64,000 nt of DNA, taken from contig JAFLUY010000002.1 in the NCBI GenBank assembly GCA_022508565.1, forward strand, positions 117,909 to 181,908. Direction: 5' to 3'. The translations under genes and the position numbers were made by a program. Shown here piece after piece: positions 19,376-29,585 of the stretch. Origin of the DNA: Erysipelotrichales bacterium. GTDB taxonomy: Bacteria > Bacillota_I > Bacilli_A > RF39 > UBA660. Within the stretch, counting starts at the first letter, position 1. Every line of letters begins with the position of its first letter. The notes below the pieces were generated by a model. That model did not search any database. It was not told the DNA's origin and saw only the letters and a program-made list of their open reading frames with translations.

Positions 19376-20356
19376 ATGTCAATCATCGAGGTTAATAACA
19401 TAAGTAAATCTTTTCGAATCGTAAAAAAGGAAAGTGGCTTAAAAAATTCAATAAAATCATTCTTTAAAAGAGAATATAAAACTATTGAAGCAGTTAAGAA
19501 TATTTCTTTTTCTATCGATGAAGGAGAGATTGTAGGTTACATCGGACCGAATGGAGCAGGTAAAAGTACAACTATAAAAATATTATCTGGTATCTTAACT
19601 CCGAACGATGGGAAGTGTAGCATTAATGGATACACTCCATGGCTAGACAGAAAAAATTATGTTAAACAAATAGGTGTAGTCTTTGGCCAACGTAGTCAAT
19701 TATGGTGGGATATACCAGCAATTGATACCTTTAGTCTTCTAAAGGATATTTATAGTATCGGTGATGAAGATTATGAAAGGGTACTAAATGAATTAACTGA
19801 TAAGTTAAATCTATCTGATATCCTAACAACACCTGTTAGACAGCTGAGCTTAGGTCAAAGGATGCGCCTAGAGATAGCAGCCTCTTTATTGCATGAGCCA
19901 AAAATACTCTTTTTAGATGAACCAACTATTGGTTTAGATGCTGTCTCAAAACAACTTGTTAGAGACTTTATAAAAAACATAAACAAAGAAAAGAAAGTTA
20001 CTATTATTTTAACAACACATGATATGTCTGATATTGAAGCATTAGCAAAAAGAATTATCTTAATTGGTAAAGGAAGCGTTTTATATGATGGATCTTTACT
20101 GAAATTAAAAAATAAATATGCTAGTAAAGTAAATATCACAGTAACAACAAAAGATAAAATAAGATTCAAGAAAAAAGGTTTACTTGAGACAACAAGAATA
20201 AAAGATGGTTATCAGTTTGTTATAGATAGTAAAGAACTTAATATTTCATCTTTCTTGAATTACTTAACTCAAAAAATTAGTATTGAAGATGTTACCATTG
20301 AAAATGAAAATACTGATGAATTAATTGTTAAATTGTATGAGGAATACAATATATGA
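19376..20356 (+). CDS. ABC transporter ATP-binding protein (COG4586-like)
   Basis: GYIGPNGAGKSTTIKILSGIL, LSLGQRMRLEIAASLLHEPKILFLDEPTIGLD. Confidence 0.92.
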   Translation: MSIIEVNNISKSFRIVKKESGLKNSIKSFFKREYKTIEAVKNISFSIDEGEIVGYIGPNGAGKSTTIKILSGILTPNDGKCSINGYTPWLDRKNYVKQIGVVFGQRSQLWWDIPAIDTFSLLKDIYSIGDEDYERVLNELTDKLNLSDILTTPVRQLSLGQRMRLEIAASLLHEPKILFLDEPTIGLDAVSKQLVRDFIKNINKEKKVTIILTTHDMSDIEALAKRIILIGKGSVLYDGSLLKLKNKYASKVNITVTTKDKIRFKKKGLLETTRIKDGYQFVIDSKELNISSFLNYLTQKISIEDVTIENENTDELIVKLYEEYNI

Positions 20357-21156
20357 AAGTATATCTATCATACTTTAAACTAAAATTCATCACCGGTCTT
20401 CAATATCGTACAGCAGCTATTGCTGGAATCTCAACTCAAATATTTTTTGGTTTAGTTAATGTTTTGGTCTACATTGCTTTTTATAAATCTGGAGATTCTA
20501 ATGTTAGTATGAGTCTATCTCAAACAATAACTTATCTTTGGTTAAATCAAGCATTTTTGATTTTGATTTTCCAATTCTATAGAGATACAGAATTATATGA
20601 ATTAATCAAATCAGGAAATCTGTCTTATGAATTAGCAAGACCTCAAAATCTATATTGGATGTGGTATTTTAAAATACTTGCAACAAGAGCATCACAAGCA
20701 GTATTAAGATTCTTACCAGCATTAATTTTTGCGTTCTTAATACCAATACCATATAAAATGAGTTTACCAGTATCAATTAGTAGTTTTATTCTTTTTGTAG
20801 TTGCGTTATTTTTGGGCACAATTCTCATAACAGCAATATCGACATTATATCCAATTATTGTAATAAAGACTTTGAATGAAAAAGGGGTAGTAAATATTTT
20901 CAGTGCCTTTGGAGATATCTTAGGTGGTCTTGCAGTACCAATTCCATTCTTTCCAAAATTTATTGCTGCATTTTCAAAATATTTACCATTTCAATATGTA
21001 AGTGATTTACCGTTTAGAATCTATATTGGAAATATAGGAATAAAAGATGCTTTTAATGGAATATTCATTCAACTATTCTGGATAGCGACACTTATATTAA
21101 TAGGTTATATAGTTTTACAAAAACTATTAAAAAATGTAAGCGTTCAAGGAGGGTAG
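20353..21156 (+). CDS. ABC-2 type permease
   Basis: Multi-TM, ATGA overlap with the ATPase gene; SYELARPQN motif of the ABC-2 permease family. Confidence 0.85.
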   Translation: MKVYLSYFKLKFITGLQYRTAAIAGISTQIFFGLVNVLVYIAFYKSGDSNVSMSLSQTITYLWLNQAFLILIFQFYRDTELYELIKSGNLSYELARPQNLYWMWYFKILATRASQAVLRFLPALIFAFLIPIPYKMSLPVSISSFILFVVALFLGTILITAISTLYPIIVIKTLNEKGVVNIFSAFGDILGGLAVPIPFFPKFIAAFSKYLPFQYVSDLPFRIYIGNIGIKDAFNGIFIQLFWIATLILIGYIVLQKLLKNVSVQGG

Positions 21157-21157
21157 A

Positions 21158-21934
21158 ATGAAGTTATATATTAAAGCATTAAAAATGCATATAATGTCTG
21201 AATTACAATATAAAGGTTCATTTTTCATGTCAATTATTTCCCAAATAATTACTTTCTTTTCATATTACTTTGTAATAATTTCTTTATTTACAAAATTTAA
21301 TAACATTAAAGGATTTAGTCTTTATGAAGTACTTCTTTGTTTTTCCATTATTCAATTTGGATTTGCATTCAATGAAGTATTTGCAAGAGGAATAGACAAA
21401 TTTGATAATTTTATAATTAGTGGAAAGTTTGATCAATTACTATTAAGGCCAAAAAACATTATTCTTCAAGTGCTAATATCAGAAACTGATTTTGTAAAAA
21501 TAGCAAGATTAATACAATCATTAATAGTAATGGTTATTGCCTTAATAAACTTGCGACTTGAAATAACTTTATTAAAAATTTTCACATTAATACTAATGTT
21601 TATAAGTGCAATTATTATCTTCTTTTGTTTATTCTTAATAAGTGCTTCATACTGTTTTTTGACAGTTCAAGGTTTAGAAGTAAGAAATGTTTTAACAGAT
21701 GGCGGAAAACAAATGGCCCAATATCCAATCGGGATATTTAATAAAGGTTTTATCTTTGTCTTTACCTTTATTGTTCCATATGCCTTCGTTAATTATTATC
21801 CACTATTATACTTTTTAGGAAGAAATAATAATACAATTTATGCTTTTTCACCATTAATAGTTTTTATCTATTTAATTCCATGTATACTACTATTTAATTT
21901 AGGTACAAAGAAATATAAAAGTGTAGGCTCTTAA
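21158..21934 (+). CDS. ABC-2 type permease
   Basis: Multi-TM, GKFDQLLLRPKN motif; directly follows the first permease. Confidence 0.85.
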   Translation: MKLYIKALKMHIMSELQYKGSFFMSIISQIITFFSYYFVIISLFTKFNNIKGFSLYEVLLCFSIIQFGFAFNEVFARGIDKFDNFIISGKFDQLLLRPKNIILQVLISETDFVKIARLIQSLIVMVIALINLRLEITLLKIFTLILMFISAIIIFFCLFLISASYCFLTVQGLEVRNVLTDGGKQMAQYPIGIFNKGFIFVFTFIVPYAFVNYYPLLYFLGRNNNTIYAFSPLIVFIYLIPCILLFNLGTKKYKSVGS

Positions 21935-21949
21935 AACCTACACATTTTT
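21921..21949. terminator. Bidirectional terminator
   Basis: GTGTAGG-CTCTTAAAA-CCTACAC + T-run between convergent genes. Confidence 0.7.
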
Positions 21950-23405
21950 AATTTAATGTTTTTTGTTTTTGTCTTTCATTAAACTCTTTTTGAATGTATT
22001 CAAATAGATTAGTTGTTTTTACTTTCCCATCTGCTATTTTCTTTAAAATATCAACGCACGGACTATCATAACCAAATACTAGTTTTTCATAATCATCTAA
22101 ATTATCTTCAAGTTCTTTTAATCTTTCTGATAAATGTATAGTACCTCCTAAGATAATACTTATTTCATCCGAATCTAATTCATCTTTAATTTCATCATAA
22201 ATCTCATCAAAGTATTTTTTAGTAAAATCAATCGGGCAAATATATGTTTTACATTGATTCACATTATATCCATAATAATATAAAGAACGCGCTAGTATTC
22301 TATTAATCTCCAATTTATCAGATTCTTTAATTTGTGGTATATATTTATACCTTTCATATAATGCTTGAATACCAAATACATTTGCATCGTATTCAAAATA
22401 GATATTTCCGTGATTTGCTATATAAAAATCAAGACCCTTTTTATATTTTACTGCATTAGCTATTGTTACGTAATACATTTGTAATTCTGTTTTTTCATCA
22501 TATGTTTTTTGATCTAAGTTAATAAATATTTCATTAGTAAATGCATGTCTTAATTCGTGACTCATTACGAAGAATAGAAATTGTAAAGAAACTAAACCGT
22601 TAAGATAAGCATCATAGATACATCTAACTCCAGCTAAGTTAATTTCGATATTACCAAATTGATAATATGCAGTCCTGCGATCTTCCTCCTCATCATAGAA
22701 ATTAAAAAGTTGAGGTGAGTTTAGTTTATATAAATCTTTTATGAAATAACAGTCAAATAAAATCATACTTGGTGTAATTCGTATATTTGCATCTGCAAAT
22801 TTACCAATCATATAATAACCGTTTTGTAAAAATGTTTCTTTATATTCACTGTTTGTTAAATTTAGTGCATTCATATAGTTTTTTAGTATCATATTTAGTA
22901 AAGATAAACTATGCAATCCACCAATTGGCAAAGCCTGTATAATAGTGTTTCCAATTTCAATAATTTTTTCTTGGATTTCCTTATCATTTTTCAAATTGGT
23001 TAAATCTTTTAATAATTCGCATAATTCGTATGCAATATAAAATAATTTAAAATCACTTTCTCTTTTTTCATAAAACCATTTTTGTTCAATTAAATAAGAA
23101 GATATTTCACTAACTATATTAAGTTCTGCTCGCTTATAGAATAGATCTTCAACCTGAGAAACGAATAAAGATGATACTTTTGTCTTGATAAATGTTGGAA
23201 ATTTTTCACAAAATTCTCTATTTACTCCTGTAAGCATATTTGATAAATGTAGTAAACTCATTCTATCAATTCGCTGAGAAAAATTATTTAGTATATATTC
23301 TTTTTCTTCTATTGATACAGCATTACAAGCCATATGTACATAAAGTGTTCTATCATCATATTCATTAAAGTCTATATCTAAATAACTAGATTTATTATTC
23401 TTCAT
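21948..23405 (-). CDS. Uncharacterised protein with putative HExxH metallopeptidase motif
   Basis: FFVMSHELRHAFTNE and downstream YFEYDANVFGIQAL (candidate third ligand region). Confidence 0.55.
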   Translation of the reverse strand: MKNNKSSYLDIDFNEYDDRTLYVHMACNAVSIEEKEYILNNFSQRIDRMSLLHLSNMLTGVNREFCEKFPTFIKTKVSSLFVSQVEDLFYKRAELNIVSEISSYLIEQKWFYEKRESDFKLFYIAYELCELLKDLTNLKNDKEIQEKIIEIGNTIIQALPIGGLHSLSLLNMILKNYMNALNLTNSEYKETFLQNGYYMIGKFADANIRITPSMILFDCYFIKDLYKLNSPQLFNFYDEEEDRRTAYYQFGNIEINLAGVRCIYDAYLNGLVSLQFLFFVMSHELRHAFTNEIFINLDQKTYDEKTELQMYYVTIANAVKYKKGLDFYIANHGNIYFEYDANVFGIQALYERYKYIPQIKESDKLEINRILARSLYYYGYNVNQCKTYICPIDFTKKYFDEIYDEIKDELDSDEISIILGGTIHLSERLKELEDNLDDYEKLVFGYDSPCVDILKKIADGKVKTTNLFEYIQKEFNERQKQKTLN

Positions 23406-23508
23406 TTTACAACAACCCCTAATGAATTGGTGAGTATATTAACAAAAATATCTAAAAAAGTCAATTTTGCAGGTAATCAATTTTAATTGATTTTTGATTA
23501 ATTTTTAC

Positions 23509-23537
23509 TAGACAAACCATATATTTAAATATATAAT
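23509..23537 (+). promoter_or_regulatory. SigA-type promoter of the TelA/AAA operon
   Basis: TAGACA, 17-nt spacer, TATAAT. Confidence 0.6.
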
Positions 23538-23611
23538 AAATAATCGTAAATTGGGGAATATGATGTCCAAAAAATTATTTCCTATTTTAATTTGAAAGGA
23601 ATGAAAAAAAT

Positions 23612-24937
23612 ATGGCAGAAACAATAACAAAAGTACAAGGAGAGGTAGTAGAAACTTTACCTAAAGAAAAACAAGAAGTTGCAAAAAGTGTAGTATCTGG
23701 CGTAAGTACAATTCAAGTAAACACTCAAACACTTCCTGAATTAGAACAAGTAACAGGAGTTACTTGCAGAGAAATTGATTTTAATAACACAGATACAATC
23801 ATGTATTTTGGATCAGAAATAACTAATTATGTTGGACAATTATTAATTGATACAGCTAATATGTCTGTAAATCAAGAACAACAAATGTTATCTGAAGATG
23901 ATTTAAGAGCTATTATCTCATTTGATGATTATCTTGAACAATCTAAAATTGATGCAGCAAAAAAAGAAGGGTTACTTGCTAGACTAATTAAAGGTATCGG
24001 AAAAGCTGCTGGAAGCGAAGCTGCTCAAAAAGCTGATGATCTTAAAACATATCAAGGACAATATAATGAATACAACGCTAGAATTGATAGAGTTTGTGAT
24101 GTTATGCAAACTATTGGTCAAAATGCTTATGCTGATATTCAGTTAAGAAAAGAAATAGCTATGAAAATGATACCTGCAAATAGACAATTAGGATTAATAA
24201 TTGAAGAAGCTTGGAAAACTAAAGAAGCTTTTGATGCAGAAACTAAAGCAATGGCAGAGAATCCTAACCCAGATGCACAACTAGTAGTTAGTTATAGAAC
24301 AAACATGTCAACATTCTTAGAATCAAAACTAATTAAATTAGGAGAAGTACAAGTAGCATATAGACAAAAAATCCAAGAATATAGTATTCTTCAATTTAAT
24401 GATATGCAAGCATGTGCATCAGCTGCAGACTTTATTCAAAATGATAAACCTATTTTACAAGCTAACGGAAGTACTACTGTATATAGCAATATACAAACTG
24501 ACAGACTAGATCAATTATACTTAGCACATGATGCAGTTAAGCTAGCATTACAATCTGGTGCGAAGAGATTAAGAGATAATACAGAATCTGCTGTTGAAGT
24601 AATGAAAAATGGTAGAATTACATCTGAACTAGAAATAGTACAAGGATTCCTTCAAGAAAGTGTTAGTATAATTAGAGAAAGTAAAAAAGAATTAGCTGTG
24701 TTAAATCAAAAAGATAAAGAAACATTAGACAAACTTGCTGATTTACTAAATCAAAATGATGAAGAAATACTAAATTTAGTTCAAGAAAGTGCAGCTGCTA
24801 TGTTACCTGTAAATGAATTTGGTACTTCATCACGAAATGGTGGTTCACGTATTGGTTCATTAAGCGGAAATCAAGGTAATAAATCTCACAAAAGAAGTCT
24901 TTTATCATCATCAACTGATACAAGAAACAGGAAATAA
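23612..24937 (+). CDS. TelA-like (toxic anion resistance family) protein
   Basis: Coiled-coil helical protein; LLIDTANMSVNQEQQMLSEDDLRA and ...LQFNDMQACASAADFIQN... resemble TelA; by eye only. Confidence 0.6.
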   Translation: MAETITKVQGEVVETLPKEKQEVAKSVVSGVSTIQVNTQTLPELEQVTGVTCREIDFNNTDTIMYFGSEITNYVGQLLIDTANMSVNQEQQMLSEDDLRAIISFDDYLEQSKIDAAKKEGLLARLIKGIGKAAGSEAAQKADDLKTYQGQYNEYNARIDRVCDVMQTIGQNAYADIQLRKEIAMKMIPANRQLGLIIEEAWKTKEAFDAETKAMAENPNPDAQLVVSYRTNMSTFLESKLIKLGEVQVAYRQKIQEYSILQFNDMQACASAADFIQNDKPILQANGSTTVYSNIQTDRLDQLYLAHDAVKLALQSGAKRLRDNTESAVEVMKNGRITSELEIVQGFLQESVSIIRESKKELAVLNQKDKETLDKLADLLNQNDEEILNLVQESAAAMLPVNEFGTSSRNGGSRIGSLSGNQGNKSHKRSLLSSSTDTRNRK

Positions 24938-24939
24938 TA

Positions 24940-26172
24940 ATGGATTTAACAGAAGTTAAAATCTCAGAAATAAAAAACTTAGGTTTAATATATGTATATA
25001 GCACTGATAGTGTATTTACTGATGAAGAAAATAAATACTTGGGTATAAAAGTTTCATATGATAATAGTAAGAATTTTATCCAAATGGATTATAAAAATCC
25101 TCATTTTCCATCATTAGTAAAAAAAATAATCAGTCAATACTATAAAGAAAAGGATAATAGAAATATTATCCTTTTGGGCAATTTAACAAATAAATTTATC
25201 GAAGATGATGAAATTAGAAGGATAGCAGAAGAAAGACAAAAATATCAAAGCGAAGGATTAACTCTATTTGGAACAAGAGTTGAAAAATTAAAAGCTTTTG
25301 AACCTTATTTAAAAGAAACTATAGGTTTTATTTTAAAATATTTAAAAAGATATGATGGAGTAACTATTGGTGAAATTGATGGTTACAACAAAAAGTTTAT
25401 TGTTAATTATTCAATTGGTTCAGTGAATAAACAATTGCAAATGATAATTGGTTTTATTGATGATAGAACTATAGATTTTAGAATAGGTGCAATAAATGGA
25501 GAAGCAATTGATATTCAAGGTAAAATTACTAATAACTTTAATGAAGTAGTAGTTGAGTGGAATAATACTTCAAAAAATGGAAACGGAATAATTGTTTATG
25601 ATGTTAACAATGCTATTGTTGAAAAGAAGGTTACTATATCAGGTGAAGATCTTTATCATCAAACCGAAGGTGATACAATAACTAATTCAGATATTGAACT
25701 TATTAATTTCTATTTAAAATTATTTGGAATATCTTGGGATAAAGAATTTATGAAAACTGGAGATAATAATTTTATCTTTGGTTATGACAATAATGATATT
25801 ACCAAAGAGGAAGATGCATTGGTTATAAATCATGGAATGCAATTATTTATTACAGATGATGAAGTAGTATTAAAGTATGTTGTAAGAGATAGTTTAAAAA
25901 AGTATAAAAATAGTTTTCATGTTGATTTAGACGAAGAACTATGTGAAATAACTGTTAAAAAAGTCATTATTGATAATGAAACACATTTACTTATTGAAAA
26001 AACATCTGGTAATTCATATGGAAAAAAATATGATTATGTAATTTATAAAACCGGAAATATAGATTTTAAAAAGCCTTTCGAAGTAGAACAAGAAATAAAA
26101 ATAGATACAGAAGTAAAATCAATTTATGATGTTATCAAAAGAACTAAGGAATTAACAGGAGGTAACAATTAA
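24940..26172 (+). CDS. Hypothetical protein of TelA/AAA operon
   Basis: Intact ORF 3 nt after the TelA-like stop; overlaps the next start. Confidence 0.6.
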   Translation: MDLTEVKISEIKNLGLIYVYSTDSVFTDEENKYLGIKVSYDNSKNFIQMDYKNPHFPSLVKKIISQYYKEKDNRNIILLGNLTNKFIEDDEIRRIAEERQKYQSEGLTLFGTRVEKLKAFEPYLKETIGFILKYLKRYDGVTIGEIDGYNKKFIVNYSIGSVNKQLQMIIGFIDDRTIDFRIGAINGEAIDIQGKITNNFNEVVVEWNNTSKNGNGIIVYDVNNAIVEKKVTISGEDLYHQTEGDTITNSDIELINFYLKLFGISWDKEFMKTGDNNFIFGYDNNDITKEEDALVINHGMQLFITDDEVVLKYVVRDSLKKYKNSFHVDLDEELCEITVKKVIIDNETHLLIEKTSGNSYGKKYDYVIYKTGNIDFKKPFEVEQEIKIDTEVKSIYDVIKRTKELTGGNN

Positions 26173-28352
26173 TGGGAATTTTAAATAAAACAGAGCTTGA
26201 AAAAGCATTTGACTATGTTGGAAAAAATGGTGGTTATAAATTAACATTAGAAGATATTAAAAGAGAAAGAGAAACTTTAAAAAACGATGAATTATTAGCA
26301 GAAATAATTTGTAAGATAGTTGAGACTAATAAACAATACGATATTAGAACAAACTATGATAATCTTATCGTGCCAATATTTACGTTTGTTAATCATTTAT
26401 ATCCACAAATAGTAAAAAGTGGGTCTGATATTCCTCTTTTTACTAATCTTTGTACAGTCTTATTAAGAGATAGAAGCTTAAATGATATGGATTTGATCAG
26501 AAAAATCTATTTTGCTTATAATGATAAAACAATCATTGGTGAAACTCTTGATTATTTAAGAACTTTTGCGCAAGCTCCTGAAGGTGAAGAGAAAAATAGA
26601 AAGAACAATATTGACCACATACTTGGCTATTTATGTTTAGCTCGTGAGTATTATGTTGATGATCGTGCTTTATTTTCTGCTTTCATTAATTTAGTAAATA
26701 AAGTTGGAAAAGAAGCAATTATCTTTGGTACTACCGATGAAATAGATAAATTTATCGAAGAAAAATTAAGAGAAGATAAAAGAGCTAATGGAGACTATGA
26801 CATTGATCAAGCAACTCTTGAAGAATTTAGTCGTAAACTTGAATCATTGGGTGTTAGAAAAGAGCAATTACAAACTTTAATTGACCTAGCTGGTAGAACA
26901 AAAACAAATTTAGAAGATATTATTGCATCAATTGAAAGAGAAATTAAAGATGCAGGTGCTGCTCAGTTAAAAGAAATTAAAGAAGCTGGAACAATAACTG
27001 CTAAAGGTTTTGATACTAAATATGAAGAATTATTAAACAAAGAAAGAAAAGGATTAATGAATGAACGCGATTCTATTGTTAAAGAACTAGAAAGAATCGT
27101 TGATGAAAAAAGCATAAATGTTCAAGCAATAGTTGATAGAGTTCAAAAGGCTGTCGAAGAACAAATTGGTAATTTAACATCTACAGCAACAAGAGAAATC
27201 GATCGTATCACTGACTTTGTTAAAACAGACGGAAATGTAAGAAAGATAATCGAAGAACAAAAAAATAGTGAAGAACTTTTAGAGCTTTTAAATAAATTTA
27301 AAGATGTGGCTCCACAACTGGCTTCAGCAAGTGGAACGCCCGGAAATTCAACACAAATTGTTGTTCCTGGTCCTAGTTTAGTAGATGATAATGCATCAGT
27401 TGATTATACAGTTAATTATTATTTTGATAAGTCATATAAATTCAAAGAACGTTTTAAACAAATCATGGATAAAAAAGCAAAACTAGAATCGCAAGGTGAA
27501 ATATTCCATAAAAAATTTGATGATGTTGTCATCATGCATATGCAAAATGAAGCTCCATATCTCTGGGGACCATCAGGCTGTGGAAAAACTTATATGATTG
27601 AAGAACAATTTCCAAAATTATTTGGAACAAATATTGTCACAGGTGGCTTTATTACATTTGAAAATGATGTTTTAGGATTTGTTAATGTTGGTAACGGTAT
27701 ATATGTTCCAAGTGTTTTCTATCGTGCCTATAAATTTGGAGATACAATGTTCTACGATGAAATTGATAAATCTAATGCAAATGGTGTAAATGTCTTATTG
27801 CCTTTTATGAATAGATCAAAAAATCAAAAACATACGTTCCCAAATGGTATTACTATACCAAGACATCCAAATTTCCGTATAATTACAGCAGGAAATACGA
27901 GACTTACCGGCAGTACAGAAGCATATAATACAAGTAAAAAATTAGATGAATCAATTAATCAAAGAGTAATGTTCGTTCATGTTGGTTATGATAACAGAAT
28001 CGAAGCATCAGTCTTAAAAAAAGATTATGAAGGATGGTATGAATTCTGTGTTAACTTCCGTAATGCTCTTGAAAAGTCTGGGCCTGGGTCAATTGATGAA
28101 GAAAACTCATTAGGTACAATTACATCTAGAGATGCTCAGAGTATTAAAGATCATTTAGATGATGGTTCATTTAATGATAAACAAATTATGGAATATCATG
28201 TAATTGAAAATAAAGAAGCTGATTACTTATTTGAAATAAAAAATAATTTAGAAGCTGAAACCTTTGAAACAAAAGAAGGAAAGAAATTATTAAAATTATT
28301 TAATCAAATGGTTGAACCAAAACTTGAGGCCTACAATGAAATGCGCGATTAG
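26172..28352 (+). CDS. MoxR/AAA_5-type AAA+ ATPase with N-terminal helical/coiled-coil region
   Basis: Walker A LWGPSGCGKTYMIEE, Walker B DTMFYDEIDK, sensor RIITAGNTRLTGS, NQRVMFVHV. Confidence 0.85.
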   Translation: MGILNKTELEKAFDYVGKNGGYKLTLEDIKRERETLKNDELLAEIICKIVETNKQYDIRTNYDNLIVPIFTFVNHLYPQIVKSGSDIPLFTNLCTVLLRDRSLNDMDLIRKIYFAYNDKTIIGETLDYLRTFAQAPEGEEKNRKNNIDHILGYLCLAREYYVDDRALFSAFINLVNKVGKEAIIFGTTDEIDKFIEEKLREDKRANGDYDIDQATLEEFSRKLESLGVRKEQLQTLIDLAGRTKTNLEDIIASIEREIKDAGAAQLKEIKEAGTITAKGFDTKYEELLNKERKGLMNERDSIVKELERIVDEKSINVQAIVDRVQKAVEEQIGNLTSTATREIDRITDFVKTDGNVRKIIEEQKNSEELLELLNKFKDVAPQLASASGTPGNSTQIVVPGPSLVDDNASVDYTVNYYFDKSYKFKERFKQIMDKKAKLESQGEIFHKKFDDVVIMHMQNEAPYLWGPSGCGKTYMIEEQFPKLFGTNIVTGGFITFENDVLGFVNVGNGIYVPSVFYRAYKFGDTMFYDEIDKSNANGVNVLLPFMNRSKNQKHTFPNGITIPRHPNFRIITAGNTRLTGSTEAYNTSKKLDESINQRVMFVHVGYDNRIEASVLKKDYEGWYEFCVNFRNALEKSGPGSIDEENSLGTITSRDAQSIKDHLDDGSFNDKQIMEYHVIENKEADYLFEIKNNLEAETFETKEGKKLLKLFNQMVEPKLEAYNEMRD

Positions 28353-29235
28353 CCAACATAAAGGTAAAAAAGTATATAATATTAAATTTTATAATTTAGC
28401 CCAAATGTATTCTTATTTAAAAAGTGATCCTAAAATAAATTATAAAATTTTTCCGGAACCAGCTAGTCATGAAAAAGAAAGAGCAGGAGAAAACTTTTTT
28501 GGTTCATCTTTAGCAGACTCAATAGAATATTTAAAAGATGGTTATAATCAAGGATTGAACAACTTTCTTGAAGCTAGTAGTAAATTGTCAAAAATTGGTA
28601 ATCCAACCAGTAGTGGTAAGGAGTCACAATTATCTGTTTATGGAAATGTAGCTATACCAGCATTAGTTGCACAAGGGGTTAACGAATGTATGCTAAGAAC
28701 TGATGTTGAAGATACAAAAGTTATCGATGTATTATTTAATTTATCTTATCCTGCGCATACAACAGGAGCACAAATTCGCAATAGAGGTTTAGCAACATTA
28801 TATATAATTAAAACATTAGAGAAAAAAGGATATTTAATTAATTTTAAAGCATTCGAATTATCGAAAAGTGATTATGAAATGTTCCATCTTAGTATAGACT
28901 TAAAAAAACCAGGAGATTTATTCTTAGATGAAAAGAAATGCTATTATCCAATGGTAGGAAAAGAATTTTTAAGAAGAATTTTATTTAGAATAATGGAATC
29001 AACCCCATTAGAAGATAGAGATTGGACTGGTGGTTATGGAGAATCATGTAGTAGTAGTGAAATGCGTGATTTCTTCAAAGCTAAGAAAAAAGATATTGTT
29101 ATTAGTAGCCCTGGTGAAATGGCTATAAGAGGAAATAACATTTATGAGGATTCTTTAAGTTTAATAGAAAGCTTAGAAATACAAGATGAATTTGATGTAA
29201 AAAAATTAAAATATTTTGCTAATAAAAGTGAATAG
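28336..29235 (+). CDS. Hypothetical protein coupled to the AAA+ gene (VWA-like candidate)
   Basis: ATG 28336 lies inside the 3' end of the AAA gene (translational coupling); position matches the VWA partner of MoxR operons, but no clear MIDAS. Confidence 0.5.
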   Translation: MKCAISQHKGKKVYNIKFYNLAQMYSYLKSDPKINYKIFPEPASHEKERAGENFFGSSLADSIEYLKDGYNQGLNNFLEASSKLSKIGNPTSSGKESQLSVYGNVAIPALVAQGVNECMLRTDVEDTKVIDVLFNLSYPAHTTGAQIRNRGLATLYIIKTLEKKGYLINFKAFELSKSDYEMFHLSIDLKKPGDLFLDEKKCYYPMVGKEFLRRILFRIMESTPLEDRDWTGGYGESCSSSEMRDFFKAKKKDIVISSPGEMAIRGNNIYEDSLSLIESLEIQDEFDVKKLKYFANKSE

Positions 29236-29273
29236 TTATGTAAAACCTAAGTAAATTATTGTCACTTTAATAG

Positions 29274-29326
29274 ACAACACCCTCCTAAAAATATTAAAAT
29301 AAAGAAAATAGGAGGGTGTTGTTTTT
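29274..29326 (+). promoter_or_regulatory. 14-bp perfect hairpin sequestering SD of 29327, with T-run
   Basis: ACAACACCCTCCTA ... TAGGAGGGTGTTGT TTTT; right arm contains SD AGGAGG. Confidence 0.7.
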
Positions 29327-29575
29327 ATGGAAAAAGGACAAATATTTGATATTGAAATAGATGGAGTATTAACATCAGCAGAATTATTAGATATTGTTGA
29401 TTATAATGACGCTAGTTATGCTGTATATTCTGTTGAAATAAATAGTGACGCAAATAATTTATATGTTTCTAAGGTTATAAAAGATGCAAATGGAAACGAT
29501 GAATTAGTTGATGTTGAAGATGAAGAGGTAAAATCTTATATCTTAAATATTGTTAATGAAGCTATAAACGGATGA
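29327..29575 (+). CDS. DUF1292/YrzB-like small protein
   Basis: FDIEIDGVLTSAELLDIVDYNDASYAVYSVE...DELVDVEDEE, DUF1292-like. Confidence 0.6.
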   Translation: MEKGQIFDIEIDGVLTSAELLDIVDYNDASYAVYSVEINSDANNLYVSKVIKDANGNDELVDVEDEEVKSYILNIVNEAING

Positions 29576-29585
29576 GGTGATTAAA

